Origin: Symmetrospora coprosmae
Lineage: Eukaryota > Basidiomycota > Cystobasidiomycetes > Symmetrosporaceae
Length of the DNA: 64,000 nt
Direction: 5' to 3'
Assembly (NCBI GenBank): GCA_008802785.1
Contig: VUYT01000004.1
Coordinates: forward strand, 558,001 to 622,000
The translations under genes were made by a program, and so were the position numbers. The stretch's first letter is position 1, and each line of letters begins with the position of its first letter. Under the pieces are notes generated by a model. It was given only the letters and a program-made list of their open reading frames with translations. It was not told where the DNA came from and searched no databases. Positions 11,198 to 20,843 of this stretch are shown here, piece by piece.

Positions 11198-11243
11198 CCG
11201 TAGTTCTTCGGAGCAAGGGTTCAAATCCCTTTCCGCTCATTTG

Positions 11244-11247
11244 TTTT
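11244..11247 (+). terminator. RNA polymerase III T-run terminator
   Basis: A TTTT run lies five bases after the discriminator base of tRNA-Leu, within a TTTGTTTT context. This is the expected Pol III stop signal and supports the gene being transcribed by Pol III. Confidence 0.7.
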
Positions 11248-12036
11248 GCGATCTCTGCGTCTTCCTGGTGTGTCGTACGTCAGTCTAGCAACTTTTTGGG
11301 CCGTCCGGGAGCCGTTACGCTGTACCGCGGCCGGAAGACGCCCAAATCTACTTCCCGACATATCATGACGTAGCCCTCACTCGCAGCTTCACAATGAACT
11401 ATCTTTCATCTTGATCCGACCTCATTTGCGCCTTCCGCGGCTCGGGCCTGAAAGCGGAGATGCAGTCGCACGCCGTCAATACCGGTGCATTTTTGCCGAA
11501 AGTATACATGAACGTGCTGGGAGAGTGTGCGCACATGTTGTGCATTTCTCTTGATCTTCAAGTGTGATGTGCGCCCGGTAGGCCGGTTTCTGTACGAAAA
11601 CACCGAGACCGCTCTTGCAGGCCCGAGACCAGCCGTTCTCAGGTCAGCGAAGGCGTGTAATCCATCAGAAAATACATAGTATGATAGCTCGTATCGCTTT
11701 AGATGCTATCGGATGCCGTACAGACGGCCGCGTTACGGGACCCGGCCCGGAGCTTCCGCACGCGTTGCTCACAGACCAAGCACAGGAGCAGCTCACCTTC
11801 TCGCATACCACGGAATCATAAACGCAAAAGGCTACTTTCGCCGCTGTAAGTGCATACGGCGCTTCGTGCGGACCTCGCTGACGCGTCTCCGCAATTTGCC
11901 ACCACCAGTTGCTTGAAAATCTCTCACAATTTGTGCCTTTGTGGCCCAACGTCAAGCTGACTACATTGTACTCTGCAAGATCTATGTCGTAACCGAACCG
12001 CTCTAATACCCAACAGCGCTAGCACACCGCATGGTC
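11248..12036. other. Spacer between tRNA-Leu and MFS transporter
   Basis: About 790 bp carry only short overlapping open frames on both strands, without domain or splice support. This is the 3' flank of the minus-strand transporter. I see nothing further. Confidence 0.4.
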
Positions 12037-13678
12037 CTACTCACCGGGCACAATGCTTGATCTTTTCGGGAAGCGTGATAAAGACAACCCGTAAAATGCA
12101 GCGGTGACAGCGAGAACAACCCACGCCAGCTGCCCTCCTAGTATATGCTTGTCTACTCCCCATGCGTACAGGCTGCTTGCGGCTGTCGGCACTGTCGATC
12201 TCCCTGCCATTGTGATGCAGAGTGCTAGACTGTTCATTCGACCTAGTGCTGCCGGACTGGGCGAATATTCGTTCACGGCAATCTGCGTGGCGACTGTGCA
12301 AAATAGTCAGCATACGTCGATTGTCGGCTCTCAGACGACTTACTGGACACCATTGCCTGGAGGCTCGCGGCAAATAGACTCCCGATGAAAGCGACGGCAA
12401 ACAGGGCAGTCTTGTCAATAGAACGGAAGAAAGCGCTGAGGAGGGGAAGGAGGAACGAAAAGAGAAAGGCGACGGTGCAGAAGTACATTGTCCCTCTCGT
12501 GCCGATGCGCTTGTGTAGCCGAGGAAAGATAGCCAGGCTGGTAACGACTTGCATGAGCGCCAGAATGGCGAGAGTCGCAGAGATCTGTCGGATGGTGAAG
12601 CCCAAACCGCCCAGCTTGATGTCCGTATAGCACCAAACAGGCTCAACTGCGAACACACGGATTAGTCGAGAGCGCAGGGTTCGCTGTCTCACCTGACTCA
12701 CCCGCCATCCAGGCAAACGTCATGCTGCCTGCCCATAAGCCGTTCATGAGGACATGCAAGACCCCAGGAGAGCGCAAGACGTCCATGTTTGATGTGCCAT
12801 CTTCGCTTGCCGCGGTCTTGACCTCGCTCGTCAGGGTCTGTAGGAGAATGCGAGATGTCAGCCTTATGTCAAGCGCGGCAGAGTCAACGCAGCTTGCCTC
12901 CTTGAGGAAGAAGATAGCCAGCAGGGTCGCGATGCCTCCAAGAAGCCCTTGAAGGAGCGAAGGGAGGAGGTAGGGGTAGTCGATGAAGACCTGCATTCGC
13001 TTGAAGAAGGCAAAGTTGTCCGCTGGCCTTGCCAACATGCCCCCAGCGACGGGCGCCAGCAGCATGCCGATGTTTCCTGCGGAAGTCCATATTGAGAACG
13101 CTTCGGCGCGGTTGTCTTCGGTACTGATCTCTCCCAGCATAACGCGCATTGTGCTGGTGGAAGCGGGATATCGTCAGTAGGAGCAGAATCCCAGACGATC
13201 AGCTGAATATCTGCGCACCCCAGGCAGCCCGAGAAGATGCCAGCCATAGCGCGAGTCGCCATCATATGCCAGACGTGAGTTGAGAGCCCGAATAAGGTGC
13301 CCGAGACAGCCAGGCCGCCGAGGCAGACGACCATGACGGGTTTCCTCCCGTATCGGTCAGACATGTCGGTCCAGAAGAACAGCAAGAACAGACATTCGGT
13401 TGCGGAATAGACGGACTCGATGATGCCGGAGTAGAAGCCGATGCGCTCTTGAGGTACGCCAGTGTCTTGAATCATGCGGGAGATGTACTTGGTGCCACCG
13501 TCGGTCGTTAGCTTCAGACTTACCGGAAGGGATGACACGGCAATGACCGAAGCACGGGGAAAATGGAAAAGAAGAACCAGTTATCGATCCATCGAGCGTA
13601 GCAGAGGATCGCGAGTTGTCCCAATGGCAGCTTGGCCGACACTCGAGACGCAAGAAGGGGAGTGCGCTCGGTCGTCAT
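12037..13678 (-). CDS. MFS transporter, copy A of a head-to-head pair
   Basis: Start ATG 13678 gives MTTERTPLLASRVSAKLPLG, then QLAILCYARWIDNWFFFSIF as the first membrane helix. After an intron come YISRMIQDTGVPQERIGFYS and the loop 2-3 signature WTDMSDRYGRKPVM (the MFS G-x-x-x-D/G-R-x-G-R motif). Later come AGNIGMLLAPVAGGMLARP and the C-terminal MNEYSPSPAALGRMNSLAL. The layout is that of a 12-helix exporter in the fungal YCR023c/ZIFL-like group. Several introns interrupt it. It shares most of its sequence with the diverging neighbour at 13970-15615. The substrate is unknown; related proteins are drug or metal-chelate transporters. Confidence 0.88.
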
Positions 13679-13759
13679 CGTCAGTGGTCGATATTGCGAT
13701 GCGAGTGAGCGGTGAGAGCGAAGATAAGACGCGTTGCCGGAGGGTGCTGATATCCTGAG

Positions 13760-13852
13760 ATGGCTGACGCGCCGGAGGACAAAGGCGCGAAGACGTCGCT
13801 GACGCCCACGACCGCGGCCGGCTCCGGCGACAGTACGGAGCGCAGACTCTGA
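13760..13852 (+). other. Short ORF (30 codons) in the shared promoter of the MFS pair
   Basis: An ATG-to-TGA frame starting MADAPEDKGAKTSL lies 118 bp before the start of the plus-strand transporter, itself MADETTPLL. It could be an upstream ORF in that gene's leader or chance. No transcript boundary can be seen, so it is recorded only as a possible regulatory uORF. Confidence 0.3.
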
Positions 13853-13969
13853 CGCCGGCGATGGTCCGGACGTCCATTCAGTCTGTTTGAGCTTTTGAAG
13901 TGCGCGCCATTACTACTCACACGAGCGAGGCTCTTCTCTTCTTTCATCAGCGTTCTGCTTCGACTCAGA

Positions 13970-15615
13970 ATGGCTGACGAAACCACACCCCTCCTGAAGT
14001 CCGGGACTGCGGCCAAGCTGGCCTATGGTCAACTCGCCATCCTATGCTACGCCCGATGGATTGACAGCTGGTTCTTCTTCACCATATTCCCGGTGAGCAC
14101 CACGCTGTTACATGCACTTGGTTGAAGGAATTTGACCTTGAGCGAGATTTGCGGCCTGTGCAGTACATATCCCGCATGATTCAAGAGACGGGCATCCCTC
14201 AGGAGCGTATCGGCTTCTACTCAGGATTAATCGAGTCCGTCTACTCTGTCACCGAATGCCTCTTCCTGCTTTTCTTTTGGACGGACATCTCAGACCGCTA
14301 TGGCAGGAAGCCCGTCATGGTCATATGTCTGGCGGGACTTACTCTATCTAGCACACTGTTCGGCTTCTCCACCCACATCTGGCAGATGATTGCTACACGT
14401 GCGATGGCTGGTGTCTTTTCAGGCTGCCTCGGGTACGCAATCGCAAACACCCTCGCGGGAGTGATCCTCGCTGAGTGCCAGTGCCCCTTGCAGTACCATG
14501 CGCGTTATGCTAGGGGAGATTACCACGGAAGGTAATCGCGCTCAGGCGTATTCAATCTGGGCAACAGCAGCCAGCCTCGGAACGCTGCTCGCACCGGTAG
14601 CTGGAGGTCTGCTCGCCAGGCCGTCGGATCACTACAGCCTATTCCGTGGCGTACAGATCTTCGAGAGGTACCCTTATCTTCTGCCTTCACTGCTGATGGG
14701 GCTTCTTGGAGGAGGCGCAACGATCGTTGCGATTCTCTTCCTCAGAGAGGTCAGTATTGTCAGCCTCTCAGCAGATGCGCCTACCACTAACCGTACCTAC
14801 AGACCCTTACGAGCGAAGTCAAGAGCGCTATGGACGATGGCGGAAATTCAACCGCGGAGGTCCTGCGTGCTCCGGGCGTGTCGCGCATTCTCGTCAATGG
14901 CCTTTGGTCGTGCAGCCTGCTTTTCGCCTGGATGGCTGGTGAGCGTCGCCGAGCGTCCGGAGACCCATCAGATATGCTGATGACTCATGACCTAACTTAG
15001 TGGAGCCCGTCTGGTGCTTCACGCTTATACGACTCGGTGGACTGGGCTTCACCATCCGGCAGATCTCCGCTACCCTGGCCGCCGTGGCAGTCATGCAGGG
15101 CATCGTCAGCCTGGTGATCTTCCCACGGCTGCATAAGCGAGTGGGCACCCGCGGAACCATGTACCTCTGCACCATCGCCTTCCTCCTGGCCTTCTCCTTG
15201 CCTCCCTTGAGCGCCTTCTTCCGAGCAAGAGGGATGCGCTTAGCTTTTGCGATCACCTTCTTCATAAGCTTGCAGGCTGCCAGCTTCCAGTCCATGGTCT
15301 ACAGTGAGTCTCACCTTACGCTCATCGCAATACTAGCCATGTTGACGCGTCGTCGCAGCCGCTGGGCAGATGGCCGTGAACGAGTACTCCCCGAGTCCCG
15401 CCGCACTCGGCCGAATGAATAGCTTATCCCTTTGCATTAACATGGCCGGAAGAGCAGTAACACTCAGCTCTGCAAGCAGTCTCTACGCTTGGGGCGTGGA
15501 TAAGCACATCCTAGGCGGTCAGTTAGCGTGGGTCGTTCTGGCGGTGGCGTCTGCGGGCTATGGAGCCTCGCTTTCGTACTTCCCCCGAAAGCCCACACCG
15601 GCATATGCGGAGTAA
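13970..15615 (+). CDS. MFS transporter, copy B of a head-to-head pair
   Basis: Start ATG 13970 gives MADETTPLLKSGTAAKLAYG, then QLAILCYARWIDSWFFFTIF. After an intron follow YISRMIQETGIPQERIGFYS, WTDISDRYGRKPVMVICLAG and ATRAMAGVFSGCLG. Then come TAASLGTLLAPVAGGLLARP, GGLGFTIRQISATLAAVAV and the last exon from near 15370, with NEYSPSPAALGRMNSLSL, ending at 15615. Every block has a near match in the minus-strand neighbour, so the two arose by an inverted local duplication. The loop motif DRYGRKP is intact. The starts are 291 bp apart and probably share a divergent promoter. Substrate is unknown. Confidence 0.88.
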
Positions 15616-15787
15616 GCTGGGACGGAGTCACTCTACTGGCGGGCAATACTTGCTCCGTGGAGCAGACCGCTCAGTTCCGTATGAAGGTGGGAACCCTTGC
15701 AGCAAAGCCGGCTTAAATGTAGGCGATTCTAGGCGGTCGCAGGCAGCGACGCGTGAGAAGCGAATGTTAAGCAAGTCGCTGGCGGCC

Positions 15788-16770
15788 TTATGCACCAATC
15801 ATGTTCAGAATGACACCACCGAGCGCTACTCCCTGATCGTGCAATGCCGCATCCTTCCTAGACTGCTCAGCAAAGTCTGCCGTGAGGATCCCCTTTGCTT
15901 CTCGGACGTTGATGATCTCGGTAACGATATCGGGCGAGAACTCGGGATGCCCTTGCAGCGTGAAGATCTTGGCCTCGGCGATGCTGCTCGGCTCCGCAGG
16001 AAGCACCATCCCGTGAACTGGGCAGACTGGCGTACTTCCGAGACCGCCGAATCCGTCTGGCAAGCTCGGGACGTAATCCTGGTGTACCTGATGGATGTCC
16101 TATAGAAGTACGGCGTGGCATCTCAGTGCTAGTGTAGGGCAGGTCCAGACTCGAGAGACACGCACCACGGTGTCGCCTCCGAGCAGCAACCTCTTCCCCA
16201 CGTCCGTCAGCTGTACCGTCCGCACGCCGAGCTCCCAGCCCTTCGCGTTCTTCTCCACAGTTGCTCCGTATGCTCGCGCGATTATCTGATGGCCATAACA
16301 GATGCCAATAAGCTTGAGTGCTGGGTGGGATGTGGCAAGCCCCGCGGTGAAGTCGACGAGTCGATTGATCCATGGTAGCTTTTCGTACGCAGAAGCGGCT
16401 GCAGTGTGGATGCACATCATGACTACGTGAACCAACGACGCTTGCAAGGCGTTGACGTACCACTGCCAGTAATAAGGAGGCCACTGGCACTTGCGAGCTC
16501 GTCCTCTGTTGGGTACTCCCACGGCTCGTTCACAACATCGTAGCTCCGGACTTCGATCTCGAGTGGTTCTTGAGGATGCAGATGCTGCAATGAACGCTGG
16601 AAGAGCGACGCAAAGACATCATGGTAGTCGCCGTGCTTCTGCTTGACGGCCTCGACGGGCGTGTCGGCGAGGAGGACGAGGAGGGTCAGGCGGCGGGGTG
16701 AGGTGGAGGAAGAGCCTTGACCGGGACTGGAGAGCAGCGAGACGTGATTGGACGATGGCATGATTGACAT
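15788..16770 (-). CDS. Class I glutamine amidotransferase-like protein
   Basis: The first ATG gives MSIMPSSNHVSLL (16770); a second in-frame ATG at 16761 is equally possible. The protein shows LTLLVLLADTPVEAVKQKHG, DYHDVFASLF, and the oxyanion-strand GLLITGS. The nucleophile elbow is GICYGHQIIARAYG (Cys), and the catalytic His-Glu pair is in LQGHPEF. The triad is therefore complete. It resembles stand-alone GMP-synthase-like amidotransferases of fungi (S. cerevisiae YLR126C type). No synthase domain is attached, so its acceptor is unknown. Introns lie around 16440-16490 and 16100-16160. The promoter is shared with ERG7 (about 190 bp). Confidence 0.9.
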
Positions 16771-16963
16771 ATGGATGTGTCTCTGATTGGCAGGAGCGCA
16801 CAAGAGAGCCGACTGCTTCATGGTGCCTGACGCCGCTGACAGCTCGGCGGGCACGTGCACTCCAAAGTCGGGCCACTCCTGCCGCTTTCCCTCCTGACGA
16901 GACGCAGGCAAGAGGTGCCTGGACTCACTGTCACTCCCACGTCAACCCGCTGGGATTGCTGGC

Positions 16964-19885
16964 ATGCCTCGGTCTCCAGGCATCGTCGACGGACCGCTCG
17001 GCCACACGGACCTCACGCGGTGGAGGCTCGACTCGACCGACCGCGGCCGACATGTCTGGTCCTACCAACCGTCGAGCGATGCTGAGAAGCAGGCTGGCTT
17101 GTGAGGCTGCGCTCATCACGGCTCTGGAGCGTATGGCTGCCTCCAAGCTGACCATCGAGCCCGCACAGGGGCGCTGCGAACCCGCTGATCCTGCCAGAAG
17201 CCGCCCGAGATCATCAAACGAACGAAGAAAAGTACTGGCTGGGACTGGAGACGGTGAGAGACCTCATCATATGAGCTCCGATGCGGCTCAAGCTTCGGCT
17301 GACCGTGGCTTGCCGGCTCACCTAGAACACGCCGAGTCTGAAGCACCATGGCGGCGACCCGTTTCAAGCCGCCAAGAATGGCTACAACTTCTTCAAGCAG
17401 ATACAGAGTCCCGACGGCCACTGGTCCGGCGAGTACGGCGGACCGCTCTTCCTGGTCAGTTCTAGGCGCAGTCTACGCGTGCCCGGAACGAGCTGACGAC
17501 AGGAAGCCCTTCCTGCAGATCCCTGGCATGGTCGTTACGCTATACGCGACTCGGACGCCCATACCCGAAGAGTGGAAGGTCGAGCTCGCACGATACCTCG
17601 CCAATGTGCAGCGGAACGGGGACAAGGATGACCAGGGTTGGGGCTTGTGAGCGGCGCGCACAGGCTATGTGACCCGCGTCATCAAGCGGCCTCTGACTTG
17701 CTTATCCGTTACAATAGGCACGACCACGGGCCATCGACCGTCTACGGTACGGCTCTCAACTATACCGCGCTCCGGCTGCTTGGTGTCAGTGCCGACCATC
17801 CCATGCTCGTGAGAGCGAGAAACACCCTGCACGTTCTAGGTGAGTGCCATCTTCCCCAGGCAATATACTTAGAAGATGGCTGATAGGAGGCATCGGCCTC
17901 CCAGGTGGCGCGACTGGCATCCCCTCCTGGGGCAAGGCATGGCTGTCTATCCTGAACGTATACGACTGGAGCGGGATGAACGCGATCCCTCCAGAGCTCT
18001 GGCTTCTTCCGAAGTGGATTCCAGTGCATCCTTGGAGATGGTGGACGCACACGAGAGCGGTCTATATACCCATGGGATACCTCTACGGCCGTCAGTTCAG
18101 AGTACCGCTCTCCGATCTGACAAGGTCCATCCGGGAAGTGCGTAAACACGCTCTCACTGCCTGACCTGCTCGATAGGGCTGACCCGCATACTTTCACAGG
18201 AACTCTACACGCAACCGTACTCCTCCATAGACTGGCCATCCTGCCGCAACAAGGTAGCCAAGATCGATCTTTACTGCCCGCACTCACGCGTGCTCGATGC
18301 CATGTACGTCGCGCTCGGCGCGTGGGAGAAGTTTGTGTGCCCGAAGTTCGTGCGAAATGCGGGAATACGCGAAGCGTACAAGCTCGTACAGATGGAAGAC
18401 CGCAACAGCAACTCGCAGACGATCGGGCCCGTCTCGAAGGCCATGAACATGCTGTGCGCCTGGGTCGAGGAAGGCCCCGACAGCAGCGCCTTCAAGAGCC
18501 ACGTCGAGACGGTGCGCGACTTCTTCTGGCAGTCGCCAAAGGGCATGCTCGTGTGCGGGACGAACGGCTCGCAGCTGTGGGACGCGGCATTCGCAGCGCA
18601 GATGCTGTACGAGACGGGCCTCGCCGAGCTCGAAGAGAACAAGGAGTCCGTCAACAAGCTCCTTGGATGGATTGACGACTGCCAGATGCAGGAGGATACG
18701 CCGTACGTCGAGGTAGCGCATCGGCATCCTAGCAAGGGCGCTTGGCCGTTCAGCACGCGCGAACAGCACTACACCGTTAGCGATTGCACAGCAGAAGGTC
18801 TCAAGGCAGTCATCTATTTGCAAAGTCTAGGGTGCGTTCCTCACACGAGTGGCACTGCATTCAGCCCTCTGATACATGATCCGCGTCTCACAGGTACACC
18901 ACCGACCTCGTCAGCAAAGAGCGCATGTGCTGGGCCATCGACATTCTCCTATCCCTGCAGAACGCGGATGGCGGCTTTGCATCGTACGAGCTCATCAGAG
19001 GCACGCGCTACATGGAGCTCATCAACCCGGCCGAGGTCTTTGTAGGTCTTTTGGCAGGCTGGGCCACCACGCGCTCGCTACGGCTTGCTGACGCATGCTG
19101 CAGGGCAACATCATGATTGAGTACAACTACCCAGAGTGCTCAACTGCCTCGCTCACCGCTTTGAGCGTCTTCCATCGTCTTCACCCAAGCTATCGCTCGA
19201 GGGAAGTAGAGTGAGTCGCCGCGCCTTCAAGCCATCCCATTTGCAACACGCTGAACTGCTCCCCCTAGAACCACAATCTCAAAAGCCATCGGATACATTC
19301 ACGCCTCACAGCGCAAGGATGGCAGCTGGTTCGGCAGCTGGGGCGTCTGCTTCACCTATGCCACCATGTTCGCCCTCGAATCGCTAGCGCTGAACGGCGA
19401 GACCTACGAGTCGAGCCAACGCGTCAGACGGGCTTGCGACTTCATCATTGGCAAGCAGATGGCAGACGGCGGGTGGGGCGAGAGCTGGAAGGTGGGTGGA
19501 TACTGCACCTTATCCAAATTCGGCACCGGCTAATCTAAGTTGCGTCTCGCAGGCTTGCGAAGTCGGGCACTGGGTGGACGCTGAGTCATCGACCGTCATC
19601 AACACTGCCTGGGCCGTCATTGCGCTTCTCGTTGCCAAGTATCCCCATGCGGAAGCCATCAAGCGAGGATGCAGAGTCATCATGGACCGTCAGCAGCCGA
19701 ATGGCGAGTGGCTGCTCGAGTCGACCGTGAGTGATGTGGAACGGTGAGTGCGGACAAGCTCTGATGTCACTTGGTCCCGACAGTGCGGCATCTTCAACAA
19801 GTCTTGCGCGATAGATTACCCTAACTTCAAGATGATTTGGACGACGTGGGCATTGGGCAAGGCAGCCAAGGAGCTTCAGTGGTAG
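16964..19885 (+). CDS. ERG7: Lanosterol synthase (oxidosqualene cyclase)
   Basis: This enzyme cyclises 2,3-oxidosqualene to lanosterol in ergosterol synthesis at ER or lipid-droplet membranes. ATG 16964 starts [20 protein letters not shown]. Exon 1 is 16964-17100 and exon 2 is 17169-17253; exon 2 contains [11 protein letters not shown], a family hallmark. Then come [34 protein letters not shown] and WKHP-like region [19 protein letters not shown]. The catalytic motif is VSDCTAEGL (DCTAE, acid Asp). QW repeats are [26 protein letters not shown] and [10 protein letters not shown]. The end is [14 protein letters not shown] followed by TAG at 19885. All major catalytic features are intact. About ten introns. 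The first ATG was chosen because it yields the conserved TDLTRWRL start. Confidence 0.95.
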
Positions 19886-19993
19886 TCGTGCGGGAGTACT
19901 CCGGTGCATGGCAGGTCAATTGCAGCAGTAGACCGTGTCGTTACAACAACAGATCGTGAGATACTCAAAGGTTGACATTGACGCCCCTTGCGC

Positions 19994-20662
19994 TCATGGC
20001 AAGGCCTCGAGGTGTTCTAGCCGGCTCAGTACGACCGACTTAGACGTCTCCTGAATCTCGCCCGCCAAGAAGACCTCGTCGAGGACGGAATAGACCTTGT
20101 GAAAGTTGAAGAGGAGGTCGAGCTCGCACACGTTGCCAAAGAAGGAGTCTGCGGGCAGCCAGAAGGGCGTCAGGTGCGCGTCTCTCTCGCCGCGTTGACC
20201 GAGTCGGACCGAGCACGCGCGCACCGAGGACCTCGACAAAGAGATGGATGGCTTCCAAGTACGCGAGCTCATTGTCGTTCGAGTCGATGCAGACCGAGAA
20301 GAAGAGGCCAGCGTAGCGCCTGTAGACGAGCTTGTTGCTGCGAAACTCGACAAAGTTGGACTGGTACTTTGAGTCTCTGGGCGCAATCAGGCGGTGGACC
20401 TCTCCGCGGATCCTGGCCTTCTCATCGTCCTCGAAGGGGTCGAAGCCCTTGAACAGGCGGGTCTGCGATACAGATTGAGCGAGATCAGCAGGTCTGTCCA
20501 ACCGGTTTAGAGGTGCTGCTGCCCTGCATGGGCTCGTCCTTCCGCACACACCTTGCCCTGACGGTTCTGGACAAGGATGAAGTGCTGCGGGAGGAGGGCG
20601 CGGCGGCTTAGCCGAGTACAGACGACTGTCATCCGGTGACGTGGAGAACCACCCACAATCAT
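19994..20662 (-). CDS. APS2: AP-2 clathrin adaptor sigma subunit
   Basis: Four exons (20657-20662, 20552-20584, 20225-20462, 19994-20148) give 143 residues, close to the family's 142. Exon 1 is only ATGATT, followed by [11 protein letters not shown], the family N-terminus. Then come [59 protein letters not shown] and [16 protein letters not shown]. The FVEFR and YRRYAGLFF wording fits AP-2 sigma better than AP-3 sigma. Small sigma subunits stabilise the adaptor core and help bind dileucine cargo in endocytosis; AP-1 sigma is the main alternative. It is tail-to-tail with ERG7 and head-to-head with the M3 peptidase. Confidence 0.92.
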
Positions 20663-20843
20663 GTCCTGATCCGAGTACTGCTGCTCCAAGAGCGCTGTGA
20701 AGGACAGAGGGAGAAAGACGGCGGTCTGTGCCGGCCGGCTGGGCTGGGAAACGTGACCGAGGACGACAACCGGCATGACGAACTCGCCCCTCCTCCTCCC
20801 CTCTCCCCTTTCCCCTTGTCCACCTTTGGCACTCGAGCAGCCC

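Larger units (their letters stand above)
11077..11239 (+). tRNA. tRNA-Leu (anticodon UAG) with two interruptions
   Basis: Acceptor strand GGGCGGA (11077-11083) pairs fully with TCCGCTC (11232-11238), with one G-T pair and discriminator A at 11239. T8 G9, D-stem GCC (11086-11088) and GGC (11165-11167) follow. Anticodon stem CTACG (11169-11173) pairs with CGTAG (11199-11203). The loop reads TT-TAG-G, giving anticodon TAG at 11176-11178. A type II variable arm, the T-arm AAGGG-TTCAAAT-CCCTT and a perfect B box GGTTCAAATCC complete it. TTTT at 11244-11247 fits a Pol III stop. An 18-nt intron sits at the usual place after position 37. A second insertion of 65 nt lies in the D loop. Without both insertions the D-arm reads GCCGAGTGGTCTAAGGC, the standard fungal tRNA-Leu form. 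All helices are intact, arguing against a decayed pseudogene. Confidence 0.88.

Noticed and set aside
11077-11239. tRNA-Leu as a simple decayed pseudogene
   Set aside because: Acceptor, D, anticodon and T stems, B box, discriminator and terminator are all intact, and the insertion boundaries restore a perfect D-arm; decay would be expected to hit stems too. It is not fully excluded.
13581-13877. 98-codon minus-strand frame before the MFS copy A start
   Set aside because: The transporter N-terminus MTTERTPLL begins at 13678 in another frame and matches its paralog; the longer frame has no similarity.
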